In this document: piece by piece, positions 49,403-60,379 of the stretch
Layout: each line of letters opens with the position of its first letter
How positions within the stretch are numbered: the stretch's first letter is position 1
Assembly: GCA_902577075.1 (NCBI GenBank)
Contig: CACGXV010000006.1
Location: 1 to 64,000 of the forward strand
From: an uncultured Pelagibacteraceae bacterium
GTDB lineage: Bacteria > Pseudomonadota > Alphaproteobacteria > Pelagibacterales > Pelagibacteraceae
DNA length: 64,000 nt
Direction: 5' to 3'
Translations under genes and position numbers: made by a program
The notes under the pieces: generated by a model
The model's input: the letters and a program-made list of their open reading frames with translations, nothing else
What the model was told of the DNA's origin: nothing
Database searches by the model: none

Positions 49403-49774
49403 TTAAACAGCCTTTGTTATATTTATTTGTGAAAGTTGTAAATTCTTTCCAAATTTGATCTTTTGATCTTGAGTTAACTCTGAATAAACTTTAACTAAAA
49501 AGTTATAGTTTACATTCATATGTCCTTCTTTTGATTTTTCAAGATTTGCCAAATATTCAGAAAAATCCTCAAAGAAATAGCTAATAGGAACTTTTAAATA
49601 ATTAGAAAGTTGTAATAATCTTATTGAACTTACACCGTTAGTTCCTTTTTCATATTTTTGAATTTGTTGAAATGTTACATTTATTGCTTTAGCGACTTTT
49701 GTTTGGGTTAAACCTAAGGCTAATCTTCTTAACTTTAGTTTGTTACCAAGATGTTTATTAAAATTTTCTTCCAT
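49403..49774 (-). CDS. XRE-family transcriptional regulator
   Basis: HTH LGNKLKLRRLALGLTQTKVAKAINVTFQQIQKYEKGTNGVSSIRLLQLS. Confidence 0.88.
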   Translation of the reverse strand: MEENFNKHLGNKLKLRRLALGLTQTKVAKAINVTFQQIQKYEKGTNGVSSIRLLQLSNYLKVPISYFFEDFSEYLANLEKSKEGHMNVNYNFLVKVYSELTQDQKIKFGKNLQLSQINITKAV

Positions 49775-49919
49775 TTAAGACCCCTCTATAAATAAAATAT
49801 ATACGTGAGTTAATCTAAATAGAAAAGTTTATGCAAGTAAAATAATTTTTAAAAAAAATGGTTTTTTTAAATTATTCTAAACCTGTCAAGTAACTTTTTA
49901 TCTTGTCTTTAGAATTATT

Positions 49920-50654
49920 TTAAAGAATTTGACTTAAAAAAAGCTTTGTTCTGTCACTCTTTGGATTAGCAAAGAACTCTTTCGTATCAGCCTTCTCAAT
50001 AATCATACCCTCGTCCATAAAAATGACTTCATCAGCTACTTCTTTGGCAAAACCCATCTCATGTGTAACAACAATCATTGTCATTCCACCTTTTGCAAGA
50101 CTTACCATTGCATCAAGTACTTCTTTGATCATTTCTGGATCTAATGCTGATGTTGGTTCATCAAATAACATAATTTTTGGCTGCATGCATAATGCTCTTG
50201 CAATCGCACAACGTTGTTGTTGACCGCCTGAAAGTTGTCCAGGAAATTTGTTTGCTTGATCATCAATTTGAACTTTTTTAAGTTGGTCTAATGCTAGTTC
50301 TTGAGCCTCTTTTTTTGGCATTTTTTTTACCCAAATAGGTGCAAGTGTGCAATTATCTAAAATTGAAAGATGCGGGAATAAATTAAATTGTTGAAAAACC
50401 ATACCAACTTCTGCTCTAATTTTTTCAATATCTTTAGTTTTTTCTGATAGCTCGTTTCCATCAACGATTATATCACCCTCTTGATGCTCTTCTAATCTAT
50501 TGATACATCTAATCAATGTTGATTTACCTGAACCTGATGGACCACATACTACAATTTTCTTATTTGCTTCAACTTCTAAATTAATATTTTTTAAAACTTG
50601 AAAATCACCAAACCATTTATTCATATTTTGAATTTTTATAATTGGATCTGACAT
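49920..50654 (-). CDS. aapP: General L-amino acid ABC transporter ATP-binding protein
   Basis: [49 protein letters not shown]. Confidence 0.92.
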   Translation of the reverse strand: MSDPIIKIQNMNKWFGDFQVLKNINLEVEANKKIVVCGPSGSGKSTLIRCINRLEEHQEGDIIVDGNELSEKTKDIEKIRAEVGMVFQQFNLFPHLSILDNCTLAPIWVKKMPKKEAQELALDQLKKVQIDDQANKFPGQLSGGQQQRCAIARALCMQPKIMLFDEPTSALDPEMIKEVLDAMVSLAKGGMTMIVVTHEMGFAKEVADEVIFMDEGMIIEKADTKEFFANPKSDRTKLFLSQIL

Positions 50655-50657
50655 ATA

Positions 50658-51929
50658 TTATCTTTCAGTTTTATATTTAGCTTCTAAGTTATAACTATAT
50701 TTACTCATTGCATAGCATATAATCCAGAATATTATTGATGCAAAAATATATCCTTCCATGGCAAAACCTAACCATTTTGGATTTGTTTTTGCTAAAGCAA
50801 GCATCCCTGCTAATTCAGCTAATCCGACTACAAATATTAAAGGCGTATCTTTAACTAGTGCTAAAAACGTATTTGCTATTCCAGGTATAACTAATTTTAG
50901 AGCTTGTGGTAAAATTACAAAAATATGCATTTTCCAGTAACCCATTCCTAAAGATTTTGCTGCATCGTATTGACCTCTAGGCAATGATTGTAAACCTCCT
51001 CTAATAACCTCTGCACAGTAAGCAGCTTCAAATAATGTAATTGCAATAATTACTCTTACTAATTTATCCATAAAAAAATCTTCAGGTAAGAACATGGGAA
51101 ACATTACAGAAGACATGAATAAAACAGTAATTAAAGGAACTCCTCTCCAAAACTCAATGTAGCAAATAGATATATATTTTATAGCTGGAAGATTGGATCT
51201 TCTTCCCAATGCAAATATCATTCCTAAAGGAAAACAAAAAATTAGACAGAAAAAAGAAACTATAAATGTAAGAGACAATCCTCCCCATGCACCTGTTTCT
51301 ACCCATTGGAGACCGAACGATCCACCTGAGATTAAATAGTAAATAACTAGATAAGCTATTACTGGATAAATAATTACATAATATAATGCTAAATATTTTT
51401 TTAGATTTTCTTTCATAAAGTAACCAACAAATCCAAGTGCGATAACTAAAATGAACGCAGTATTAATTCGCCAATGAAATTCATTTGGATACATTCCATA
51501 CATAAATCTTCTAAACCAGACTTTAATATACGTCCAGCAAGCTCCTGTTCCTGTACAAGCATCTTTTGAATCACCTGATATATTTGCGTCTAAAATCATC
51601 CAACTTAAGGATGGGGGAAGAGCTTTAATGATTGAAAAAAGTATTAATAAAGTTAATACAGCGTTAAAGTTGTTAGTATTTATATTTTTGTTTAATTTAT
51701 CTAAAGTTTTATTTCCAGAATAATCAATTCTCATCATATTCAATCCAATCAATCCTAAGATTAAAGGAAACAACGAACTTAAAGAACCATGTAAAAAAGA
51801 TGTTAAATTTGTTTTAAGAAAAGCGTTTGAAATTACATCAATTAAACTTATTAAAACTAAAAAAGAACCAATTATAGAATAATTTTTAATATTATCTCTG
51901 TTAGGTTTTAAAAAATTTATTGTTTGCAT
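50658..51929 (-). CDS. aapM: General L-amino acid ABC transporter permease
   Basis: EFWRGVPLITVLFM, AEVIRGGLQSLPRGQYDAAKSLGMGYWKMHIFVILPQALKLVIPGIAN. Confidence 0.92.
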   Translation of the reverse strand: MQTINFLKPNRDNIKNYSIIGSFLVLISLIDVISNAFLKTNLTSFLHGSLSSLFPLILGLIGLNMMRIDYSGNKTLDKLNKNINTNNFNAVLTLLILFSIIKALPPSLSWMILDANISGDSKDACTGTGACWTYIKVWFRRFMYGMYPNEFHWRINTAFILVIALGFVGYFMKENLKKYLALYYVIIYPVIAYLVIYYLISGGSFGLQWVETGAWGGLSLTFIVSFFCLIFCFPLGMIFALGRRSNLPAIKYISICYIEFWRGVPLITVLFMSSVMFPMFLPEDFFMDKLVRVIIAITLFEAAYCAEVIRGGLQSLPRGQYDAAKSLGMGYWKMHIFVILPQALKLVIPGIANTFLALVKDTPLIFVVGLAELAGMLALAKTNPKWLGFAMEGYIFASIIFWIICYAMSKYSYNLEAKYKTER

Positions 51930-53080
51930 TACTTTTCTTTAATTTCAATTTTTTTGTTATACCAGTTCATTATTGCTGCAATAGTAAGGCTAATAGTTAA
52001 GTAGGTTAGCATTGTTATTGAGACAATTTCTATGGCTTTACCTGTTTGCATCAGTGCTGTTCCTGCAAATACAAGAACTAAATCAGGGTATGCAATAGCT
52101 GCTGCTAAAGATGAATTTTTAGTTAAATTTAAATATTGGTTTGTTGTTGGTGGAATAATAATTCTTAAAGCTTGAGGCATGATAACTAATTTTAGTACTT
52201 GATTAGGCGTCAATCCTACTGAGGCTGCAGCCTCCTTCTGGCCTTTACTCACACCTTCAATACCAGCTCTTACACACTCTGCTACAAATGTAGAAGTATA
52301 TAAAGATAAAGCCAATACTAGGGCTATTAATTCAGGAGGTAAACTTATCCCTCCTTCATAAATATAAGATATTTTTGACAGTTTTTTAAGCTGTGGTAGT
52401 TCAAATTCTAAACTCACTCCACCAAATAAAAAAGATAAAAGTGGTAAAATAATTAACAAAGCTATTGAATACAAGAGTACTGGAATTTGTTTACCTTGTG
52501 TATCTCTTAAATTATTTGCGTAATTTCTTAATACTATAATTGAAATTATTGCTGCTAAACCACAATACAAAAATACATTTAAATTTTCCCATACCATTGC
52601 AGGTATGTAATAACCTTTTACTGTCATATAGGTTACACCAAACCATGCATTAGCTTTTTCTGGCAAAGGCAATGCTCTCAAAGCAGCATAATACCAAAAG
52701 AAAATTTGCAATAATAATGGTATATTTCTAAAAAATTCTACATACCATGCTGCAGAATTTTTTATGAGATAATTTGACGATAATCTTGCTACGCCAATTA
52801 TTACTCCAAGTATTGTACAAAAAATTATGCTTATAAATGACACTAGTAAAGTGTTTAAAAGTCCAACTAGAAAGGCTCTAGCATATGAGTCTGAACCACT
52901 ATATTCAATTAAAGAAAACTGAACATCAAATGACGACTCTTGTGATAAAAACCCAAAACCAAAATCAATACCTCTATTATCCATGTTGGTCTGGGCATTG
53001 ATTGTTAAAAATCCAAAAATAAGAACAACAAATAGTACGGCTAAAATCTGAGGTAAGAATTTTTTTATAATGTTGTTCAT
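51929..53080 (-). CDS. aapQ: General L-amino acid ABC transporter permease
   Basis: EFFRNIPLLLQIFFWY, AECVRAGIEGVSKGQKEAAASVGLTPNQVLKLVIMPQALRIIIPP. Confidence 0.92.
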   Translation of the reverse strand: MNNIIKKFLPQILAVLFVVLIFGFLTINAQTNMDNRGIDFGFGFLSQESSFDVQFSLIEYSGSDSYARAFLVGLLNTLLVSFISIIFCTILGVIIGVARLSSNYLIKNSAAWYVEFFRNIPLLLQIFFWYYAALRALPLPEKANAWFGVTYMTVKGYYIPAMVWENLNVFLYCGLAAIISIIVLRNYANNLRDTQGKQIPVLLYSIALLIILPLLSFLFGGVSLEFELPQLKKLSKISYIYEGGISLPPELIALVLALSLYTSTFVAECVRAGIEGVSKGQKEAAASVGLTPNQVLKLVIMPQALRIIIPPTTNQYLNLTKNSSLAAAIAYPDLVLVFAGTALMQTGKAIEIVSITMLTYLTISLTIAAIMNWYNKKIEIKEK

Positions 53081-53092
53081 TAGAGTATATAT

Positions 53093-53125
53093 AAAAAAAA
53101 GGGCTAGATATTTCTAGCCCTTTTT
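53093..53125 (-). terminator. Stem-loop between aapJ and aapQ (attenuator/terminator)
   Basis: GGGCTAGA-AATA-TCTAGCCC on minus strand followed by TTTTTTTT. Confidence 0.87.
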
Positions 53126-53143
53126 AAGTAATTTAGAATAAAA

Positions 53144-54184
53144 TTATCTTGCTGGTGGTACGTATAAAATTCCACCTTTAGTCCATAATTCGTTTGGACC
53201 TCTATCAGGTAGAATTCCAGTGTCAGCTATATTTCTCTTGTAACTTTCACCGTAGTTACCAACTTGTTTGATAATTCTTAAGTTCCAGTCGTTATCTAAA
53301 CCAAAAGCTGCACCCAATTCACCTTCAGCACCAACTAATCTTTTGATAGCTGGATTGTTTGAAGTTTTCATCATGTCAGCATTTGATGAGTTAACACCGT
53401 ACTCTTCTGCTTCGATCATAGTATTTAGTGACCATCTAACTATGTCTTCCCAAACAGAATCACCTTGACGTACAACTGGACCTAGTGGTTCTTTTGAAAT
53501 AGTTTCAGGTAATACTACGTGATCATCTGGAGCTGATAATTTTGTTCTTTGAGCAGCAAGACCAGATTTATCTGTTGTGTAAGTATCACATCTACCAGCA
53601 TCGTAAGCAGCTACGACTTCATCTGCTTTTTCAAAAACTACTGGCTCATAAGAAATTCCTCTAGAATCAAAGAAGTCTCTCATATTAAGCTCAGTTGTTG
53701 TTCCTAAGTTCGTACAAACAGATGTTCCGTTTTTAAACTCACTTGTAGATTTAATTCCTGAACCTTTTCTTACCATGAAACCTTGTCCATCATAGAAATT
53801 TACTCCAACAAAAGTTAAACCAATGTCAGCATCTCTAGATAGAGTCCAAGTAGTGTTTCTTGATAAGATATCAATTTCACCAGATGTAAGTGCAGTAAAT
53901 CTTTCTTTTGCACTTAAAGGAGTGAATTTAACTTTAGTTGCATCCCCTAATGTAGCAGCAGCTACAGCTCTACATACATCAACATCTATCCCTGTCCAAT
54001 TTCCAGACTCATCTGCATTTGAAAATCCAGGTAGACCCTGAGAAACACCACATCTTACAAATCCTCTTTTTTTAGTGTTCTCAAGAGTTTTTGATTTCTT
54101 AGCAGCCATTGTCTCTGTTGAAAATGCAAAAAGCACAGCAAACATAGCTACTAAAGAAGTCAATTGTTTTACTAATTTAAACAT
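53144..54184 (-). CDS. aapJ: General L-amino acid ABC transporter substrate-binding protein
   Basis: Signal peptide, KTLENTKKRGFVRCGVSQGLPGFSNADESGNWTGIDVDVCRAVAAA. Confidence 0.94.
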   Translation of the reverse strand: MFKLVKQLTSLVAMFAVLFAFSTETMAAKKSKTLENTKKRGFVRCGVSQGLPGFSNADESGNWTGIDVDVCRAVAAATLGDATKVKFTPLSAKERFTALTSGEIDILSRNTTWTLSRDADIGLTFVGVNFYDGQGFMVRKGSGIKSTSEFKNGTSVCTNLGTTTELNMRDFFDSRGISYEPVVFEKADEVVAAYDAGRCDTYTTDKSGLAAQRTKLSAPDDHVVLPETISKEPLGPVVRQGDSVWEDIVRWSLNTMIEAEEYGVNSSNADMMKTSNNPAIKRLVGAEGELGAAFGLDNDWNLRIIKQVGNYGESYKRNIADTGILPDRGPNELWTKGGILYVPPAR

Positions 54185-54316
54185 TATTTCTTCCTCTTTT
54201 ATTTATTTATTTGTTAACAAATTATTCAAAAAGTAATTTTTGAATGCTTGAGTAAAGCAGAAACTAATACAACCATCAACTGTAAAAATACCTCATCAAT
54301 GTTGACCAATTTGTGC

Positions 54317-54393
54317 TGGCGCGCCCTGAAGGATTCGAACCTCCGACCCACGGTTTAGAAAACCGTTGCTCTATCCAGCTGAGCTAAGGGCGC
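54317..54393 (-). tRNA. tRNA-Arg(TCT)
   Basis: GCGCCCT...AGGGCGC acceptor, anticodon loop TTTCTAA, GGTTCGAATCC T-arm, encoded CCA. Confidence 0.94.
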
Positions 54394-54418
54394 TAAGACA
54401 TAACTTTATAATACTAAT

Positions 54419-55828
54419 TTAATTTTTGAAAAGAAATTTTTTGAATAAAATTAATATCGTTAGTAGTTCAACTCTGCCGATTATCATGAAAATTATTAAA
54501 TAAATCTTTGTTAAAAAAGATAGATTGTAAAAGTCAAAATTTGTAAGTTGGAACATAGTTGAATTAACAGTGTTCATTATTGTCAAAATAGAAAGTTTAA
54601 ATGAATTTTCAAATTTAATTTCAGAAAGGGTCAGAAGCAAGGTTAATAAAGATAAAGATATAATGAAAATAATTATAGAAAAAAAATATTTATCTATATC
54701 TGATTTATTTGTATTTTCATTAATCAATGTCACTCTATTAGAATAGATTTGATTTGGTTTTGTATGAGAAAGAAGATTGTTTATGGAAAATTTAATTAAA
54801 GTTAAAATTTTTATAACTCTAAGTCCTGAGCTTGTTGAAAAAAATGAACCACCAATAATAACCATAATGAAAAATATAAAAGTAAGATTGTTTGGTGTAT
54901 CCGAAAATGAAAAACCAATATTTGATACACTACTTGTTATAGCAACTAAAATAGTTGGAAAACTATTACTCGAATTTAAAAAAACAAATGAAAAAAAGAT
55001 TAAAAAAATCAAATAAATTAACAAATTAAAATCTTCACTCAAGAAACTAAGTTTTTTTCTGTTAAAAAAAATAAGATTATAGACTAAAAAAAGACTGAAG
55101 AAAGAAAGTAGCATTGAAAATGATAAAAGAATCTTGCTTAAATTGTTCTCAAACAAATAGTCAATATTGTTCACTGGTAAAAAACCACCAGAAGAAATTA
55201 TTGATAATGATAAATTAAAAGCATCAAAAGTCCTTAAATTTATAATTTTAAATAATATGAATATAAATAATGTTAATGATGAATAAATTACAATTATTTT
55301 AAATGATTGTTTAAAAATTTCACTTTTATTGAAAGATAAGTATTCTGTGAAAGATTGTTTTAAGTTTTTATCAAAAATTTCGATTAATAATAAAATTGAA
55401 AAAAGAAAATAAATTCCACCTATCCATTGTGAAGTCGATCTCCATAAAATTAGGCTTTCATCTAATTGCTTAATATTTTCAAAGATAGTAAAACCTGTCG
55501 ATGTAAATCCTGAAATTGCCTCAAAATATGAATTTAATAGTGTGATATTTTGAATGCCAAAATAGTAAGGTATTGAGATTATTAATGGAAATAAAAAATA
55601 ACCTAACAAAACAGTAAATATTTTTTCATATAATGAAATTTTCTTAACTTTTGTTCTGTTAAAAAATAAAATCAGAATTCCTAGGATAAGACTTATAACC
55701 AAGGTATATATGTAATTTTCAATATTAAAGAAAATATCAAAATAATTTGAATAAATAATATTAAAAAAAGAAAATATACTTATTAAAAATAAAAAGGCAC
55801 TAATATATATTGAGCTATATTTTGTCAT
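54419..55828 (-). CDS. trkH: Trk potassium transporter membrane subunit
   Basis: EAISGFTSTGFTIF, WRSTSQWIGGIYFLF, GGSFFSTSSGLRVIKILTLIK. Confidence 0.9.
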   Translation of the reverse strand: MTKYSSIYISAFLFLISIFSFFNIIYSNYFDIFFNIENYIYTLVISLILGILILFFNRTKVKKISLYEKIFTVLLGYFLFPLIISIPYYFGIQNITLLNSYFEAISGFTSTGFTIFENIKQLDESLILWRSTSQWIGGIYFLFSILLLIEIFDKNLKQSFTEYLSFNKSEIFKQSFKIIVIYSSLTLFIFILFKIINLRTFDAFNLSLSIISSGGFLPVNNIDYLFENNLSKILLSFSMLLSFFSLFLVYNLIFFNRKKLSFLSEDFNLLIYLIFLIFFSFVFLNSSNSFPTILVAITSSVSNIGFSFSDTPNNLTFIFFIMVIIGGSFFSTSSGLRVIKILTLIKFSINNLLSHTKPNQIYSNRVTLINENTNKSDIDKYFFSIIIFIISLSLLTLLLTLSEIKFENSFKLSILTIMNTVNSTMFQLTNFDFYNLSFLTKIYLIIFMIIGRVELLTILILFKKFLFKN

Positions 55829-55835
55829 CTTAAAA

Positions 55836-57209
55836 TTAGACTGAACTAATTCTAAAAATATTTTCTACTATGGGTAGTTGATCTCTTTTAGATAATAGAA
55901 CAACCGTATCATCTTTTTGAAAAATATAACTTGAGCTTGGAATTTTAAAATTTCCATTACTTAATATTGCTCCTATTCGGATTTCATCTGGTAAGTTTGA
56001 ATCCTTTAACTGTTTATTAATTAATTCTGAAGTCTCTATAATATCTGCCTCTATCACCTCATATTCACCATTTGAAATTGTATAAGCATTTTCTATAGTT
56101 CCTTTATGAACATGTTTCAAAATACTCGAAACTGTGCTCATCCTTGGGTCAATCAAATCATCTATTTTAAGCGAGGATTGAAGTAATGAATAATTTGGCT
56201 TGTTTATAAGTGCCATCGTTCTCTTATCTTTAGAAAATTTTTCAACTATAACACTTACCATTAAATTATCCTCATCATCATTTGTAAGTGCTAATACAGT
56301 TTCAACTTCATCAATATTAGCCTCATTTAAAACTTCTTCATCCAAACCGTTTCCATTAATTACTATTGTATCATTTAATTCATTTGCGATATATTCAGCT
56401 CTGCTTTTATCCTTTTCAATTATCTTTACTCTTGCCGATTCAAATGACTGCTCAATGTTTTTGGCTAAATTAAAACCAATATTTCCACCACCGATTATTA
56501 GCATTTTATTTGAAATTTTTTCATTATGTCCGAAAACAGATAGTGTTTCTTGCATTTGAATGCTATTAACTACAACATATGCTTTATCATTAAGCTGTAA
56601 TTTGTCAGTTTTTTTCATTATTATAAATTTATCATTTCTGATAACACCAAGAATATAAGCGTTCAATTTAGGAAATTTTTTAGTGAGCTCATTTAAATTA
56701 ATTCCATGTATTGAACATTTTTCATCTATTAAAATTTCTAGTAGTCTAATTTTGTTTTCTGCAAAAGGAACATTATCTAATGCACCTGGAGCTTCTAATT
56801 TTCGTTGGATAGATTTAGCAATTTCGAGTTCAGGGGAAATTATATTGTCTATCGGTAAGTTTTCTTTACTAAATAAACCTGAGTATTTGGGATCAAGATA
56901 TTCTTGAAATCTAATTCTTGCAATTTTCTTTGGAACTTTAAACAAAGAAAAAGCTATTTGACAAATCAACATATTTATTTCGTCATTTCTTGTCACAGCT
57001 ATAATCATGTCAGCATCCTTAGTATTTGCTTTTTCTAATATTTCAGGTGAAGTAGCTTTACCAACGATTGCTTTGACATCTAAAGTTTCATTAATTTTTT
57101 GAATATCATCGCTTGATTGATCTATCATTGTGATTGAATGATTTTGTTCAATTAACATTTTTGCTATAGTTGAACCTACTCTTCCAGCCCCGCAAATAAT
57201 AATATTCAT
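55836..57209 (-). CDS. trkA: Trk potassium transporter NAD-binding subunit
   Basis: MNIIICGAGRVGSTIAKMLIEQNHSITMID; second RCK domain MLIIGGGNIGFNLAKNIE. Confidence 0.94.
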   Translation of the reverse strand: MNIIICGAGRVGSTIAKMLIEQNHSITMIDQSSDDIQKINETLDVKAIVGKATSPEILEKANTKDADMIIAVTRNDEINMLICQIAFSLFKVPKKIARIRFQEYLDPKYSGLFSKENLPIDNIISPELEIAKSIQRKLEAPGALDNVPFAENKIRLLEILIDEKCSIHGINLNELTKKFPKLNAYILGVIRNDKFIIMKKTDKLQLNDKAYVVVNSIQMQETLSVFGHNEKISNKMLIIGGGNIGFNLAKNIEQSFESARVKIIEKDKSRAEYIANELNDTIVINGNGLDEEVLNEANIDEVETVLALTNDDEDNLMVSVIVEKFSKDKRTMALINKPNYSLLQSSLKIDDLIDPRMSTVSSILKHVHKGTIENAYTISNGEYEVIEADIIETSELINKQLKDSNLPDEIRIGAILSNGNFKIPSSSYIFQKDDTVVLLSKRDQLPIVENIFRISSV

Positions 57210-58564
57210 TAATTTAAGTCTTTCACACCTAATAATTTTAGTTTTCTATGTAGTGCCGATCTTTCCATGCCAATAAATTTAGCAGTTTTAGATATATTTC
57301 CACTAAATTTTCTTAACTGAGAAATTAGGTATTGTTTTTCAAAAGTTTCTCTAGCCTCTTTTAAAGGTACAGTTAATGTTTCTGTGACAGAAAAATCATC
57401 TTCAACTGATTTTGAAAGAGATTCTTTGATTATATTCATTAATCTTTGATTGTCGTCTTCAGGAGATAATATTGCTATTCTCTCAATTAAATTTCTTAAT
57501 TCTCTGACATTTCCAGGCCAGTCATAATTTAACAAATAATTATTATCATGTATTTTAAATTTTTTAAAATTATTAGCCTCACATATATTTTCTATAAAAT
57601 AATCGATTAATATTGGTATATCATCAATTCTTTTATTAAGTGGATCAATATTTATATTAAATACATTTAATCGATGAAAAAGATCTTCTCTAAAATTTCC
57701 TAATTTTATCTCATTTTTAACATCTTTGCTGTTAGTACAGATAATTCTCACATCAACTTTTATATCGTGATTACTATTTATTCTTTTAAATTTTTGATCA
57801 ATTACAACTCTTAAAATCTTAGATTGAGTTTCTAGTGGAATTTCTGTGACTTCATCAATTAATAATATTCCTCCTGATGCTTTTTCAAGCGCTCCATAAA
57901 AAATAGAACCATCTTTCTTTTCCTCTCCAAATAATTCAAGCTCATATTTTTTAGCATCTAACAAGGCACCATTAATAATAATAAATGGACCATCCTTTCT
58001 TTTTGAGTTTTTATGTATCTTTCTTGATATTAGTTCTTTGCCTGATCCTGTAGGACCACTAATAAAAATTCTACTCTCAGATTTTGAAAGTTTATTTATT
58101 TGATCTTTTATAGAAAGAATATTTGAACTTTTACCTACAAGCTCAAATGTATGAAAAAGTTTTGTGTTTAAGTTTTTATTTTCATTTTTTAAATTATAAT
58201 TTTCTACAGCTCTATTTACAAAATTTAACAATCTTTCTTTATCAAAAGGTTTTTGAATAAATTCAAAAGCACCAGATTTTAATGAGTTAACAGCCATCTC
58301 AATATTTGCATGGCCAGAAATCATAATAACAGGTAAATCAGTATTTTTTTTTTTTATATGATCTAATAATAAAATCCCATCATTATCACCTTTATCAAGT
58401 TTTACATCTATAATTGCAACGTCTGGAAGTTTTTTGTCTATTTCTGTTAATGCTTGATTATAGTTTGCAGCTAGTCTTGTCTTATAACCTGAGTCTTTTA
58501 TTAATTCATCAAGAATAAATCTTATATCTGCATTATCATCTACAATTAATATTTCTGCTGACAT
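57209..58564 (-). CDS. ntrX: Sigma54-family nitrogen response regulator NtrX
   Basis: Receiver, AAA region (SGPTGSGKELISRKIHKNSKRKDGPF), Fis-like C-terminus; paired with ntrY. Confidence 0.91.
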   Translation of the reverse strand: MSAEILIVDDNADIRFILDELIKDSGYKTRLAANYNQALTEIDKKLPDVAIIDVKLDKGDNDGILLLDHIKKKNTDLPVIMISGHANIEMAVNSLKSGAFEFIQKPFDKERLLNFVNRAVENYNLKNENKNLNTKLFHTFELVGKSSNILSIKDQINKLSKSESRIFISGPTGSGKELISRKIHKNSKRKDGPFIIINGALLDAKKYELELFGEEKKDGSIFYGALEKASGGILLIDEVTEIPLETQSKILRVVIDQKFKRINSNHDIKVDVRIICTNSKDVKNEIKLGNFREDLFHRLNVFNINIDPLNKRIDDIPILIDYFIENICEANNFKKFKIHDNNYLLNYDWPGNVRELRNLIERIAILSPEDDNQRLMNIIKESLSKSVEDDFSVTETLTVPLKEARETFEKQYLISQLRKFSGNISKTAKFIGMERSALHRKLKLLGVKDLN

Positions 58565-58566
58565 TT

Positions 58567-60345
58567 TTATTTTATATATGGAATTATGATTTGAATTTTT
58601 GCACCATTTTTATGATTAAGAAATTTAATTGATCCTTCATGATCACTAATAATTTTATCTACAATTGATAATCCTAATCCAGTTCCTTTTTCTTTAGTTG
58701 TAAAATAAGGTTTTATTATATCTTTAGTTTTTTTATTTTTAAAACCTGTACCAGTATCAATAATATTAACGTTTATATAATCTCTTCTTTGTCTAATTTC
58801 TATATCTATATTTTTGTTAGTTTTGCTATCTTTTTCAACATTTTCTTGAATACTTTCTACAGAATTTTTCATTAAATTAAAAAACAATCTATTAAATTGT
58901 TCGTAGTCAAACTTTAAAACAACATCTTTATTTAAATGGTTAAGTAATCTAATTTTTATGGATGTATCAAATTTATTTATTAAATTTATATTTTCCTTGA
59001 TTACTAAATTCAAATTATTTGATTTAAATAAAGGCTTTGGCATTCTAGCAAAATCTGAGAATTCATTTACCAAATTTTCAATTTGTTTAATTTGCTTATG
59101 GATTGTTTTGAGATTGATTAAATACTTTTCTTGTTTTTCATTTTCAATATTTGGTAAATATTTAGTTTTGAGATTATCGATAGTTAATTGAATTGGTGTA
59201 AGAGGATTCTTAATTTCATGAGCTAATTTTCTTGCAACATTTTCCCAAGCTTCATGTCTTTCGTTTGTTAGTAATTTTTCTTGCTGATTTTTTAACCTTT
59301 CTATCATTGAATTAAAATTTTTATTAAGTCTTTCCATTTCAATATCAGCTTTTAAATCAGGTACTTTTGTGTCGAGATTTCCTTTACCAATCTTCTCTGA
59401 CGCGGTTATTAAATTATTAATTGAGATAAAAAATCTGGATGAAAATCTAATCGCTATTGTGATTGATAAAAATAATAAAAGCGTAACTAAAGTAATGTAA
59501 ATTATTGCGAATGATATTCTTATACCAAGATTCTGATTTTCAACAGTGTAATAAAAATTAACCGCTTCCTCAGATTTAATTAAATAATTAGAAATGTTTT
59601 TATCAAAATATTTTAGTACATATAAAAAGGTATTATCAAAATTTGATAGTCTTATCACTGCTGCAGATTTATTTTCAAAAGTATTGATTATTTTTAGTGG
59701 TCTGTCATCATTTTTGACCATTTGCATTGCTCTATCCTCAATTTTTCTATATTTCGAGTCTGCGGCTGATTTTATTAACTGACCATTAGCATTTATTAAA
59801 TGAAGTTGATCTATATCTCTTAAATATCTTTGAGTATTTAATATAAGTTGAAAACGATCAGGATTTGTTTTGTATAAATCTGAATATTTATTTAAATCGA
59901 ATGCAATCAAAACAATCTCTGATTCAATTTTATTTCTCTTTTCATCGACATAGTTTTTTGCAATTTCGTATGAATTATTAACTGCGGTTGTGATTTTTTT
60001 GTCGAAATATTTATCGAGAGCAAAAGAAAAAATAAACAACGAAAATATTGCAATTAATAATGACGGTATTAATGTGAAAAGTGCAAATGAAACTATATAT
60101 TTACTATTTGCTACTGATCCTCTCACATTAATGTTATTTTTAATTGAGTTTCGTATATCAACAAAAATTAAAATAAAAAATATAAGTACCAAAATGATGT
60201 TAGAAATTAGCAAAATTTCAAGGTTATCTTCATTAAGTTTTATAAAGCTTTTATCAATAAATGTTAAAAATGTTATAAAAGCTAGTGAAATTGTTAGTAT
60301 AAAAATAACTATGATAAACAAATTTCTTTTTAACAAAGCAAACAT
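58567..60345 (-). CDS. ntrY: Nitrogen sensor histidine kinase NtrY
   Basis: N-terminal TM segments, HAMP, RKLAHEIKNPLTPIQLTIDNLKTKYL, GTGLGLSIVDKII. Confidence 0.92.
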   Translation of the reverse strand: MFALLKRNLFIIVIFILTISLAFITFLTFIDKSFIKLNEDNLEILLISNIILVLIFFILIFVDIRNSIKNNINVRGSVANSKYIVSFALFTLIPSLLIAIFSLFIFSFALDKYFDKKITTAVNNSYEIAKNYVDEKRNKIESEIVLIAFDLNKYSDLYKTNPDRFQLILNTQRYLRDIDQLHLINANGQLIKSAADSKYRKIEDRAMQMVKNDDRPLKIINTFENKSAAVIRLSNFDNTFLYVLKYFDKNISNYLIKSEEAVNFYYTVENQNLGIRISFAIIYITLVTLLLFLSITIAIRFSSRFFISINNLITASEKIGKGNLDTKVPDLKADIEMERLNKNFNSMIERLKNQQEKLLTNERHEAWENVARKLAHEIKNPLTPIQLTIDNLKTKYLPNIENEKQEKYLINLKTIHKQIKQIENLVNEFSDFARMPKPLFKSNNLNLVIKENINLINKFDTSIKIRLLNHLNKDVVLKFDYEQFNRLFFNLMKNSVESIQENVEKDSKTNKNIDIEIRQRRDYINVNIIDTGTGFKNKKTKDIIKPYFTTKEKGTGLGLSIVDKIISDHEGSIKFLNHKNGAKIQIIIPYIK

Positions 60346-60379
60346 AATTTAAATATACATTAAAAAATTTATAATAATC